Assembly (NCBI RefSeq): GCF_900109095.1
Contig: NZ_FNYZ01000001.1
Span: 434,001 to 498,000, forward strand
Reading direction: 5' to 3'
DNA: 64,000 nt
Origin: Sphingobium sp. AP50
GTDB taxonomy: Bacteria; Pseudomonadota; Alphaproteobacteria; Sphingomonadales; Sphingomonadaceae
Both the position numbers and the translations under genes were made by a program. Of this stretch, positions 7,641-16,374 are shown piece by piece (the first letter of the stretch is position 1; each line of letters opens with the position of its first letter). The notes beneath the pieces were generated by a model that was not told the DNA's origin, ran no database searches, and worked only from the letters and a program-made list of their open reading frames with translations.

Positions 7641-9926
7641 ATGTTCGGGTACAAGACAAAGCGCAGCCTCTTGCTGCTTTCGACGATGCTGGTCGGCGGC
7701 ACCCTGCCGCTGGGCATGGGCATCGCCCAGGCGCAGGACGCCGCCGAAGCGGGTGAGGCACTGCCGGAAATCGTGGTGACGGCCGAACGCCGCAGCGAGA
7801 GCAGCCAGAAGGTGCCGCTGGCGATCCAGTCGATTAGCGGCGATACATTGGCCAAGACCGGCTACACCTCGGTCACCGACCTGCAATATACCATGCCGGG
7901 CGTGCAATATGACCCGACCCAGGGCGCAGCCTTCCAGATCCGCGGCGTCGGCAGCACCTCCTTCGACTTTTCCAATGCCAAGTCGGTCAGCGTCGTCGTC
8001 GATGATGTGGTGATGGACGGCCAGCGCGCCAACGGCCTGACCGGCCTGGTCGATATCGACCGCGTCGACGTGCTGATGGGGCCGCAGGGCACGCTGTTCG
8101 GCAAGAATGCGACATCGGGCGTGATCGCGGTGACCACCGGCAAGCCGAAGATCGGCGACCTGTCGGTCCGCGCCAGCGCCAGCTTCGGCGAGCATGACGA
8201 GCGCATCCTGAACGGCACCGTCAACATTCCGCTGGGGCCGATCGCGGCGCTGCGCGTGTCCGGCTTCGATCAGGCGTTCGACGGCTTTGGCCGCAATGTG
8301 ACGCTCAACCGACTGGTCGGATCTCAGCATGAATATGGCGGCCGCGCCAAGCTCTATCTGGAGCCGTCGGACAGCTTCAATCTGATGCTGTCGGGCGACT
8401 ATGCCTATCATTGGGACAGCAGCGTGCGCACGCCAGTGTCGGGCCAGTCAGCCGCTCTGACAGCGATCCTTAACAATCTTGGCGTCTATCCCGGTCCCAA
8501 GAGCGCCGATACCGCGGACTCCTCTTTCGGCGAAATCACGACGGAAGAATATGGCACCTCGCTGCGGATCAACGCGAAGTTGGGCGATCATGATCTGACC
8601 TCGATCACCGCTTACCGACTGACCCGATATGATAATTCGACCCCAGCGAACCTCGCGCCGGCCGATCAATATGCCTACATCCCGTTCAACCTGGGATATC
8701 TGGATACCGACAAGGTCAGCCAGGAAATCCATCTGGCTTCGCCGACTGGAGGTTTCGTCGAATATCTGGTGGGGGGCTTCTACAACAAGCTCCATGCCCG
8801 CCAAATCCAGGCCCAATGGGCAACGCTGGGAACGCCGCTCTATGATGCGAACGGTACGCCGCTCCAAACGCTGTACGCCCTGACCGGCGCGGCCGGGGTT
8901 GATGCCAATGCCTCGCTGTTCGATGCCAATAATGAAACGATCGCGGCCTTTGGCCAGTTGAAGTTCAACTTCACGCCAGCGCTAAGCCTAACGCTGGGTG
9001 GGCGCTACACGCACGACAATAATTCGCAGAGCCTGGATTTCATCACCGTCAATGCACAGGCCATTGCCGGCTACACCCCGACCTTCGTGGGATCGAGCGC
9101 CGCGCCGGCGATCGATTTCGGCCGGGTGAAGGGCGACAATTTCTCCTATCGTATCGCCCCGCAATGGCAGGTCAGCGACAATGTCATGCTCTATGCGAGC
9201 TATTCGACCGGCTACAAGCCGGCCGGCATCGCCTTTGTCGGCAACAAATATGCGCCCTACAAGGACGAGACGGTCAAGGCCTGGGAAGCGGGCATCAAGT
9301 CGGAATGGTTCGGCCGCCGCCTGCGCCTGAACCTCGACATCTTCCGGTCCGATTTCAAGGATTTCCAGGCAACGATCCTGACCAAGATCCCCGACGGCGC
9401 CGGCGGCCTGCTCGACGCGACGGTGATCGGCAATGCCGGCGGCCTGCGCACGCAGGGCGTGGAGGGCAATGTCGCGGTCCAGCCGGTGAAGGGCCTGACC
9501 CTGTCTGGGGCGCTGACCTATACCGACGCCAAGTTCACCGACTATGTCTATAACACCACCACCGACTATACCGGATCGCGCCTGACCAACTCGCCCAAAT
9601 GGGCGGGTACGGCGGCGATCGACTATGAAACCGAATTCGGGTCGGGCTTCGGCGTGCGCGCTCATGCCGACTATGCCTACCGCAGCGAATATTGGACCGT
9701 GGTGGGCCAGCCGGATTATTCCAATGTGCCCGGCTATGGTCTGGTCAATGGCCGCCTGACCTTCAGCCTGCCTGGCAAGACGGTCGAATTTGGCGTCTAT
9801 GCCCGCAATCTGTTCGACAAATATTTCTCCACCGGCTGGCAGCAATATGGGGCGCTGGGCCTGCTCCATTACACCTCGCCCAACGCGCGCCGCACGGTTG
9901 GCGGCTTCGTCAACGTCAGTTTCTGA
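7641..9926 (+). CDS. TonB-dependent outer-membrane receptor (TetR locus)
   Basis: A 761-residue ligand-gated porin, energised by TonB-ExbBD, for uptake of a substrate too large for porins. A signal peptide (MFGYKTKRSLLLL to AQAQ) is followed by the usual sphingomonad plug start PEIVVTAERR, plug motifs (FQIRGVGS, VDVLMGPQGTLFGKN) and a beta-barrel ending in an aromatic residue (NVSF). The ATG at 7641 has GGAG about eight bases upstream. An in-frame codon at 7602 would prepend non-signal sequence and is rejected. It sits downstream of two TetR-type sites and 30 bases before a PI-PLC-like gene and then a GH1 gene. The substrate may therefore be a glycosylated or inositol-phosphate compound (inference). 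Confidence 0.93.
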   Translation: MFGYKTKRSLLLLSTMLVGGTLPLGMGIAQAQDAAEAGEALPEIVVTAERRSESSQKVPLAIQSISGDTLAKTGYTSVTDLQYTMPGVQYDPTQGAAFQIRGVGSTSFDFSNAKSVSVVVDDVVMDGQRANGLTGLVDIDRVDVLMGPQGTLFGKNATSGVIAVTTGKPKIGDLSVRASASFGEHDERILNGTVNIPLGPIAALRVSGFDQAFDGFGRNVTLNRLVGSQHEYGGRAKLYLEPSDSFNLMLSGDYAYHWDSSVRTPVSGQSAALTAILNNLGVYPGPKSADTADSSFGEITTEEYGTSLRINAKLGDHDLTSITAYRLTRYDNSTPANLAPADQYAYIPFNLGYLDTDKVSQEIHLASPTGGFVEYLVGGFYNKLHARQIQAQWATLGTPLYDANGTPLQTLYALTGAAGVDANASLFDANNETIAAFGQLKFNFTPALSLTLGGRYTHDNNSQSLDFITVNAQAIAGYTPTFVGSSAAPAIDFGRVKGDNFSYRIAPQWQVSDNVMLYASYSTGYKPAGIAFVGNKYAPYKDETVKAWEAGIKSEWFGRRLRLNLDIFRSDFKDFQATILTKIPDGAGGLLDATVIGNAGGLRTQGVEGNVAVQPVKGLTLSGALTYTDAKFTDYVYNTTTDYTGSRLTNSPKWAGTAAIDYETEFGSGFGVRAHADYAYRSEYWTVVGQPDYSNVPGYGLVNGRLTFSLPGKTVEFGVYARNLFDKYFSTGWQQYGALGLLHYTSPNARRTVGGFVNVSF

Positions 9927-9956
9927 TCTCCCACAGAGCCTTCGGGGAAGCATATC

Positions 9957-11174
9957 ATGAATAGCAAGATTGCTGGCGGCATCGCCGCCGCCGCGCTCAT
10001 CGCAAGCGCGGCCTGGGGAGAAAAGGCGACGGACAGCGCAGCGCCGGACGATGCGCTGTCCATCAATCAGATTCAGGTGGTGGGCACGCATAACAGCTAT
10101 GCGATGCCCGCCGACCCCCGGGTCATGGCGCTGATGGCGCCGCGCCTGTCCGCGCTGATGGAAAAAATGGGGCTGGCGATGACGCCGGCCCAGCGCGCGG
10201 CGATGGAGGACGAGCATCCCGGCGGCCTGACCGAGATGGCCAAGACGCTGGATTATGTGCAGATGCCACTGCAGGCGCAATTGCGCAGCGGCGTGCGCAG
10301 CATCGAACTGGACCTGCAGCCCGATCCCAAGGGCGACGCCTATGCCGATCCGCTGCCCTATCGCCAGCTGCGCGAACAGGGCGCGACCGATCTGGCGCCC
10401 ATCTATGCCGAGGAATTGCACCAGCCCGGCATCAAGGTCTTCCATGTCGCCGACCTCGATTTCCGCAGCCAGTGCCCCAGCTTCCGCTCCTGCCTGACCC
10501 TGCTGAAACAATGGTCGGACAGCGAGCCGGACCATAGCCCGGTCTTCATCCTGCTGGAGCCCAAGCTGTCCGGGCTGGATCGCGCCATCCCCGGCGCGGC
10601 GACCGTTCCGCCCTTCGATCAGGCGGCGTTCGACGAGGTGGACGAGAGCATCCGCACGATCCTGGGCCGGGACAAAGTGTTCGCGCCCGACGATCTGCGC
10701 GGGTCCATGCCGACGCTGGAGGCTGCGGCGCTTGCCCAGCGCTGGCCCAGCGTGAAGGCCGCGCGTGGCAAGTTCATCTTCCTGTTCCTGGTACCGGGCA
10801 TGAACCTGCCGGCCTTCGCCCCCTATCTGGACGGCCGCCCGTCCTTGCAGGGGCGCATGGCCTTCGTCCAGGGCAAGCCCGGCATGGCGCACACCGCCTT
10901 CATGCTGTTCGACAATGCGCTGAGCCATGGCGCCGAAATCAAGGACGCGGTGAAGAAGGGCTATCTGGTCCGTGCCCGCGCCGACATCGACACCGTCGAT
11001 GCCCGCGACGATGACGCCCACCGCCGCGATGCCGCGCTGGCGAGCGGGGCGCAGATCATCTCCACCGATTATCTGAGCGCGCCCAATGTCTATGCCAATG
11101 GCTATCATCTGGCGCCCTTCGCCCATGGCTGGCGCTGCAACAGCGTCGTTGCCAAATGCGGCGCGCGCAAATGA
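9957..11174 (+). CDS. Exported PI-PLC-like phosphodiesterase (Ca2+-dependent PI-PLC-C1 type)
   Basis: A 405-residue protein with an N-terminal signal peptide (MNSKIAGGIAAAALIASAAWG), so probably periplasmic. VGTHNSY near residue 42 and FHVADLDF near 162 carry the two catalytic-type histidines of phosphatidylinositol phospholipase C folds, and SIELDLQPD supplies acidic metal ligands. The best family match is the Ca2+-dependent phosphoinositide phospholipase C group found in bacteria. It would cleave a phosphodiester next to inositol or a similar polyol. It follows a TonB receptor by 30 bases and overlaps the next gene, a GH1 glycosidase, by ATGA, so the three are co-expressed. The true substrate is unknown. 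Glycosylinositol phosphates of plants or microbes would suit the neighbours. Confidence 0.82.
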   Translation: MNSKIAGGIAAAALIASAAWGEKATDSAAPDDALSINQIQVVGTHNSYAMPADPRVMALMAPRLSALMEKMGLAMTPAQRAAMEDEHPGGLTEMAKTLDYVQMPLQAQLRSGVRSIELDLQPDPKGDAYADPLPYRQLREQGATDLAPIYAEELHQPGIKVFHVADLDFRSQCPSFRSCLTLLKQWSDSEPDHSPVFILLEPKLSGLDRAIPGAATVPPFDQAAFDEVDESIRTILGRDKVFAPDDLRGSMPTLEAAALAQRWPSVKAARGKFIFLFLVPGMNLPAFAPYLDGRPSLQGRMAFVQGKPGMAHTAFMLFDNALSHGAEIKDAVKKGYLVRARADIDTVDARDDDAHRRDAALASGAQIISTDYLSAPNVYANGYHLAPFAHGWRCNSVVAKCGARK

Positions 11175-12505
11175 CGAAGGTCGATCTTTCCCGCCGCGCG
11201 CTGCTGGGCATCTGCGCGGCGGGCGTGGCCGCACCAGCCCTTGCCGCGTCTAAGACCAAGGGCAGGCGTGACTTTCCCGGAGCCTTCCTTTGGGGATCGG
11301 CGACTGCCGCGCATCAGGTGGAAGGCAACAATGTCGCGTCCGACATGTGGCTGCTGGAACATGTGAAACCGACCCTGTTCGCCGAACCATCGGGCGATGC
11401 CTGCGACAGCCTGCATCGCTGGGCGCAGGATCTGGACCTAGTGAAGGCACTGGGCCTAAATGCCTATCGCTTCGGTATCGAATGGGCGCGGATCGAGCCG
11501 GAGCCGGGCCAGTTTTCCACCGCGATGCTGGACCATTATGGCCGGATGATCGACGGCTGTCTGCAACGGGGTCTGGCGCCGATCGTCACCTTCAGCCATT
11601 TCAGCGTGCCGCGCTGGTTCGCGGGGCAGGGGCATTTCCAGTCGCCTGACGGCGCCGATCTCTTCGCCCGCTTCTGCGACCGGGCGATGCGCCATCTGGG
11701 CGATCGTATCGCCTATGCCGTGACACTCAACGAACCCAATGTCTCGGCGCTGCTGCGCTTCGTCGCGCTGCCGCCCGCCTTCATGGGCGGCGTCAAGGCG
11801 ATGCTGGCCGCTGCGGCCAAGGCGTCGGGCAGGCCCGCTTTTGCCAGCGCGCTGTTCAGCGAACAGGATGTGACGTCGGCGATGGTCGCCGCGCATATCA
11901 AGGCCTATCAGGCAATCAAGGCGCTGCGACCCGCACTGCCGGTCGGCGTAGGGCTGGCGGTCGAGGACGACCAACTTGTCGGCGAAGATAACAGCTATCG
12001 GGCGGCCAAGCGTCGGGCGGTCTATGAACCCTGGTTCGATGTGACCCGGACCCATGCCGATTTCATCGGCGTCCAAAACTATACCCGTCGCCGCTACGAC
12101 ACCAGGGGACTGGTCCCGCCGCCGGCTGGCGCGCCGATGGCGAGCGACGGCCGCGAAATCTACCCGGCATCGCTCGGCAACAGCGTGCGTTACGCCCATC
12201 AGGGTACGGGCAAGCCAGTCCTGATCACCGAAAGCGGCATCGCAGCGAGCGACGATGCCCTCCGCCAAGCCTATATCCCGCAATCGTTGCGGGGGTTGAA
12301 GGTGGTGATGGATGAAGGCGTGCCGGTGCTGGGCTACACCCACTGGTCGCTGCTCGACAATTTTGAATGGATATCGGGCTATGGCCCGCAATTCGGCCTG
12401 GTGTCGGTGGACCGCAAGAGTTTTGTGCGCCAGGCGAAACCTAGTGCCCGCATACTGGGCGCTATCGCTCAAAGTGGCATGCTTTCTTGGGATAATGATT
12501 TGTAA
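11171..12505 (+). CDS. Tat-exported GH1 beta-glycosidase
   Basis: A 444-residue glycoside hydrolase family 1 enzyme (beta-glucosidase-type TIM barrel). TLNEPN near residue 184 holds the acid/base Glu and LITESGI near 356 the nucleophile Glu. AAHQVEGN and WSLLDNFEW are the conserved substrate-pocket blocks. The N-terminus has a twin-arginine signal (LSRRALLG then a hydrophobic stretch to AALA), so the enzyme is folded before export to the periplasm, unusual for GH1. The start at 11171 overlaps the upstream stop as ATGA. It would remove a terminal sugar from the compound imported by the receptor and cut by the PI-PLC-like enzyme (inference). Confidence 0.92.
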   Translation: MTKVDLSRRALLGICAAGVAAPALAASKTKGRRDFPGAFLWGSATAAHQVEGNNVASDMWLLEHVKPTLFAEPSGDACDSLHRWAQDLDLVKALGLNAYRFGIEWARIEPEPGQFSTAMLDHYGRMIDGCLQRGLAPIVTFSHFSVPRWFAGQGHFQSPDGADLFARFCDRAMRHLGDRIAYAVTLNEPNVSALLRFVALPPAFMGGVKAMLAAAAKASGRPAFASALFSEQDVTSAMVAAHIKAYQAIKALRPALPVGVGLAVEDDQLVGEDNSYRAAKRRAVYEPWFDVTRTHADFIGVQNYTRRRYDTRGLVPPPAGAPMASDGREIYPASLGNSVRYAHQGTGKPVLITESGIAASDDALRQAYIPQSLRGLKVVMDEGVPVLGYTHWSLLDNFEWISGYGPQFGLVSVDRKSFVRQAKPSARILGAIAQSGMLSWDNDL

Positions 12506-12732
12506 TTTTGGATAGCGTTCAGGCGCGCCTTGGCGCGCTCTCCCTGAGCGTCACGGCCTGCGTACAATCTGCCACTATCGCTTTGCGCATTGCTACAAGG
12601 GGCGGCCGCGTGTTGCGGCTTGATGTTGGGTGGCTTTCTCTGCTTGCCCAGATTGCAACCGCGCTATTGCAATTACCCTGTCACGAAAACCCCATAGCCC
12701 ATGGCGGTGCAAACCGCGCCGGGGATGATTCG
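12506..12732 (+). other. Intergenic region before the phosphate transporter
   Basis: No gene is supported here. GCGCGCC-TT-GGCGCGC just after the GH1 stop could form a hairpin. A weak PHO-box-like pair, TTGCAAT-N4-CTGTCAC (12667-12684), precedes the transporter, but only its second half matches well. The reading frame of the transporter stays open upstream, but nothing there looks like protein sequence. Confidence 0.4.
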
Positions 12733-14337
12733 ATGAACGCCACAATCGCTATGGACGGACAAGTTGCGCGTCCGGATCTGGACAAGGGGTTGGGTCTGGC
12801 GGGGCAGGTCGGCTTTGCCGCCGCGATTCTTGCGGCGCTGATCTATGTTGCCTACAGCATCTATGCCGATGCGACGGCGGTCGGCATTGCGCCCACCGCC
12901 TATCTGCCCTTCATGCTGCTGTTCATCGCGCTGCTGATCGCGCTGGGCTTCGAATTTGTGAACGGCTTCCATGACACCGCCAATGCGGTCGCGACCGTCA
13001 TCTACACCAATGCCATGCCCGCCAATGTGGCGGTGGTCTGGTCGGGCTTCTTCAATTTTCTGGGCGTGCTGCTGTCGACCGGCGCGGTCGCCTTCGGCAT
13101 CGTGTCGCTGCTGCCGGTGGAACTGATCCTTCAGGTCGGCTCCAACGCTGGTTTCGCCATGGTCTTTGCGCTGCTAATTGCTGCGATCCTTTGGAACCTG
13201 GCGACCTGGTGGCTGGGTATTCCGTCCTCCAGTTCGCACACGCTGATCGGATCGATCATCGGCGTGGGCGTCGCCAATGCGATGATGCATGGCAAAAGCG
13301 GCACGGCGGGCGTCGACTGGAGCAAGGCCACGGAAATCGGTCAGGCGTTGCTCATCTCGCCGCTGATCGGCTTCGGCGTGGCTGCGCTGCTGTTCCTGGC
13401 GATGAAACTGCTGATCCGCAACAAGGCGCTTTATGAAGAGCCCAGGGACGGCCTGCCGCCGCCGACCTGGATTCGTGCCCTGCTGATCTTCACCTGCACC
13501 GGCGTCAGCTTCGCCCATGGATCGAATGACGGGCAGAAGGGCATGGGCCTCATCATGCTGATCCTGATCGGCACCGTGCCCACCGCCTATGCGCTCAATC
13601 GCGCCGTGCCGGCTCAATATACCCAGCAATTCCACGAAAATTCCCGCGCTGCGGCCAGCGCGCTGGACGTCCCGGTCGCGGCGAATGCCAATGCGGTGCA
13701 GGCTCGGGCCGAAGTCACCCGCTATATCGCCGATAAAAGCTATGGCGATGCGACCAAGCCGGCGCTGGCGGTGCTGATCCAGAATGTCGACCGGCAGGTC
13801 AGCGACTATGGTTCACTGGCTAAAGTGCCTGCGGCGGCGGTCGAAAATGTCCGTAACGACATGTATCTCGCCTCGGAAGCGATCAAGCGGCTGGGTAAGG
13901 ACAAGGCGGCCGGCCTGTCCGATACGGCGAAGGACAGCCTGACCAGCTATAAGGGTTCGCTGGACGCGGGCACGCGCTTCATCCCGCTCTGGGTCAAGAT
14001 CGCCGTGGCTTTCGCGCTCGGCCTTGGCACCATGGTCGGCTGGAAGCGGATCGTTGTTACCGTCGGTGAAAAGATCGGCAAGTCGCACCTGACCTATGCG
14101 CAGGGCGCGTCGGCGGAACTGGTTGCGATGGCCACCATCTTCGGCGCCGATCATCTGGGCCTGCCGGTATCGACCACCCATGTCCTTTCGTCCGGCGTGG
14201 CAGGAACGATGGCGGCGAACCGATCCGGATTGCAGATGAGCACGATCCGCAACCTGCTGATGGCCTGGGTGCTGACTTTGCCCGTGTCGATCGCGCTGGC
14301 GGGTGGCCTCTACATGCTCTTTTCGGCGCTGCTCTGA
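12733..14337 (+). CDS. pit: PiT family inorganic phosphate transporter
   Basis: A 534-residue inner-membrane transporter that takes up phosphate (as a metal-phosphate complex) with protons. Both halves of the PiT signature are present: GFEFVNGFHDTANAVATVI and, in the middle, FAHGSNDGQKG. About ten hydrophobic segments flank a hydrophilic central insert (approximately residues 285-415), and a second GADHLGLPVSTTH block lies near the C-terminus. The start at 12733 is chosen for GGGGAT upstream. The frame is open to 12508, but the extra sequence is not family-like. With the CorA-like channel and polyphosphate kinase downstream it forms a phosphate and metal handling group. Confidence 0.93.
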   Translation: MNATIAMDGQVARPDLDKGLGLAGQVGFAAAILAALIYVAYSIYADATAVGIAPTAYLPFMLLFIALLIALGFEFVNGFHDTANAVATVIYTNAMPANVAVVWSGFFNFLGVLLSTGAVAFGIVSLLPVELILQVGSNAGFAMVFALLIAAILWNLATWWLGIPSSSSHTLIGSIIGVGVANAMMHGKSGTAGVDWSKATEIGQALLISPLIGFGVAALLFLAMKLLIRNKALYEEPRDGLPPPTWIRALLIFTCTGVSFAHGSNDGQKGMGLIMLILIGTVPTAYALNRAVPAQYTQQFHENSRAAASALDVPVAANANAVQARAEVTRYIADKSYGDATKPALAVLIQNVDRQVSDYGSLAKVPAAAVENVRNDMYLASEAIKRLGKDKAAGLSDTAKDSLTSYKGSLDAGTRFIPLWVKIAVAFALGLGTMVGWKRIVVTVGEKIGKSHLTYAQGASAELVAMATIFGADHLGLPVSTTHVLSSGVAGTMAANRSGLQMSTIRNLLMAWVLTLPVSIALAGGLYMLFSALL

Positions 14338-14349
14338 TCGTCCGATGCG

Positions 14350-15363
14350 GTGAACGAAGCCACCCGGCCTCTGGCATTTGGCGGCTCCGGTCCGATCGGC
14401 GGACTGGGGCCGGGCCTCATCTGGGGCCTCGATTTTGGCGAAGGCCAGACCCGGCCGGTCACCGATTGCGAAGCGCCCGCCGCTGGTCAATTCCGTTGGT
14501 TGCACCTTAATCTGGCGGATCATGGGACGCAGCGCTGGATCGGCGATCATGCCGGATTGCCGTCGACGGTGCGGGATCTGCTGCTCGCGGCCGAAACCCA
14601 CCAGCGGGCGTTGGTCGATGAGGGTATCGTCGCTTGTGTCATCCATGATTTCGAGCGGGATTTTGACGTCGCCGACACGGCGCGTGTCGGCGCGCTGCGG
14701 GTGGCGCTCACGCCATCGCTGATGCTGACCTGTCGGCTGCACCCGTTGCGATCGGCCGACATTGCAAAGGGGCGGCTGATGCGTGGCGCTGCCTCCATCA
14801 CCCCGCCGCAGGCGCTGGAACTGCTGGTGGGGGCAATCGGCGACAATATCGCCGACATCAGCCGCTCGCTCAGCACCGACGTGCAACGGGCCGAGGACGC
14901 CTTTCTGGACGGCCATCATCCCCCGACCGCCCGCAACCTTATCGGCATTCGCCGCCGCCTGGCACAGATACACCGCCTGCTTTCCGGCATGCGTGGCGTA
15001 TTCCAGCGGCTGGAGCAGGATGAGGAGTTGCCCGACAGCCTGCTGCCTACGGTCGAGAAAATCGCGCAGCGCCTTCAGTCGCTCGATGGCGATATCATGG
15101 GGGTGCAGGCGCAATTGCGGTTGCTACGCGAGGAGCTGGATATCCAGGAATCGCAACGCACCAACCAGAATCTCTATATGCTCTCGATCGTGACCGCGCT
15201 GATGCTGCCCGCGACGCTCGTGACCGGCATATTCGGCATGAACACGGGTGGGCTGCCCTTTGCTGACGGCCCCTATGGCACAGTGCATGCCACGATGCTG
15301 GCGACCGGTGCGGCCGCCAGCACCTATATGCTGCTACGCTGGCTTGGCTTCATGAAGCGTTAG
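14350..15363 (+). CDS. CorA/ZntB family divalent-cation transporter
   Basis: A 337-residue inner-membrane protein. The large N-terminal cytoplasmic part has a long helical segment (about residues 160-285). Two C-terminal transmembrane helices follow, with the GMN motif of the CorA superfamily between them (TGIFGMNTGG). The length and N-terminal domain look closer to ZntB (zinc transport) than to CorA (magnesium). The start is GTG at 14350, just after the PiT gene, so the two are probably co-transcribed. Its stop overlaps the convergent PPK2 gene by four bases. The ion transported cannot be decided from sequence alone. Confidence 0.87.
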   Translation: MNEATRPLAFGGSGPIGGLGPGLIWGLDFGEGQTRPVTDCEAPAAGQFRWLHLNLADHGTQRWIGDHAGLPSTVRDLLLAAETHQRALVDEGIVACVIHDFERDFDVADTARVGALRVALTPSLMLTCRLHPLRSADIAKGRLMRGAASITPPQALELLVGAIGDNIADISRSLSTDVQRAEDAFLDGHHPPTARNLIGIRRRLAQIHRLLSGMRGVFQRLEQDEELPDSLLPTVEKIAQRLQSLDGDIMGVQAQLRLLREELDIQESQRTNQNLYMLSIVTALMLPATLVTGIFGMNTGGLPFADGPYGTVHATMLATGAAASTYMLLRWLGFMKR

Positions 15364-16337
15364 AAGCGGTCCGGCACATACATGTCCGTCGGGATCGGAT
15401 GGCGGAGATAATCGGCATGGCGTTCGCGATCAGGCAGCACGACCTGCGATTTGGGTACATCGTCATAGGGAATCTGGTCCAGCAAATGGGCGATGCAGTT
15501 CAGCCGCGCCCGTTTCTTGTCGACCGCCTCGACCACCCACCAGGGCGCCTCTTCGATATGGGTCCGCTCCAGCATCGCTTCCTTCGCACGGGTATAATCC
15601 TCCCAGCGGCGGCGTGATTCCACGTCCATCGGTGACAGCTTCCACTGTTTCAGCGGATCGTGAATGCGCATGTTGAAACGGAATTGCTGCTCCTCATCGG
15701 TGATCGAAAACCAATATTTGATCAGGATGATGCCTGATCGGACCAGCATCCGTTCGAATTCGGGGACGGAGCGGAAAAATTCCTCCACCTCCTCCTCGGT
15801 GCAAAAGCCCATCACCCGCTCGACGCCAGCGCGATTATACCAGCTGCGATCGAACAGCACCATTTCACCCGCCGCCGGCAGATGCGCGACATAGCGCTGG
15901 AAATACCATTGGGTCCGCTCACGCCCATTGGGGGCAGGAAGGGCGGCGACGCGACAGACGCGCGGATTGAGCCGCTGTGTGATCCGCTTGATCGCGCCAC
16001 CCTTACCCGCTGAATCGCGCCCCTCGAACAATACGACGACGCGCAGCCCCTTATGGACCACCCAGTCCTGCAACCGGACCAGTTCATGCTGGAGGCGGAA
16101 AAGCTCGCGGAAATAGGTGCGTCGGTCGAACTGTTCGCGATCGGGATGATCGGCCAAGTCGTCCAGCATTTCCTCCAGTCGGCTTTCGTCGATCTCCATT
16201 TCCAGTTCCTCGTCGAAACTGTCGGCGATTTCCGCCTTGATGCGGTCCATGTCGAAAGCGGAGGAGGAAGCGGCAAAGGAGTCGGTCAAGGGGCAGGTCT
16301 CCATCGTCTGGGTCGCCCCCTCCTGCCATGTCTGCAT
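15360..16337 (-). CDS. ppk2: Polyphosphate kinase 2
   Basis: A 325-residue single-domain PPK2, which makes NTP from NDP and polyphosphate, or the reverse. FEGRDSAGKGGAIKR (about residues 105-119) is the Walker A loop, LFDRSWYNRAGVERV is the Walker B region, and RFNMRIHDPLKQWKLSPMD is a conserved lid block. The N-terminal ~75 residues are acidic and helical. The start is uncertain: ATG at 16337 is the outermost and ATG at 16304 is also possible. It converges on the CorA/ZntB gene with a four-base overlap of stops. Its position beside a phosphate transporter suits storage of imported phosphate. Confidence 0.93.
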   Translation of the reverse strand: MQTWQEGATQTMETCPLTDSFAASSSAFDMDRIKAEIADSFDEELEMEIDESRLEEMLDDLADHPDREQFDRRTYFRELFRLQHELVRLQDWVVHKGLRVVVLFEGRDSAGKGGAIKRITQRLNPRVCRVAALPAPNGRERTQWYFQRYVAHLPAAGEMVLFDRSWYNRAGVERVMGFCTEEEVEEFFRSVPEFERMLVRSGIILIKYWFSITDEEQQFRFNMRIHDPLKQWKLSPMDVESRRRWEDYTRAKEAMLERTHIEEAPWWVVEAVDKKRARLNCIAHLLDQIPYDDVPKSQVVLPDRERHADYLRHPIPTDMYVPDRF

Positions 16338-16374
16338 GACAGGGCGTTGACGCTCGCGACCGTCGAAAGAGCGT

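Noticed and set aside
12667..12684. PHO-box-like pair before the PiT transporter
   Set aside because: Only the second half-site (CTGTCAC) matches well; the first matches 4 of 7. Too weak to call as a site.
12508..12732. N-terminal extension of the PiT transporter
   Set aside because: The frame is open but the sequence is not family-like, and ATG 12733 has a suitable ribosome site.
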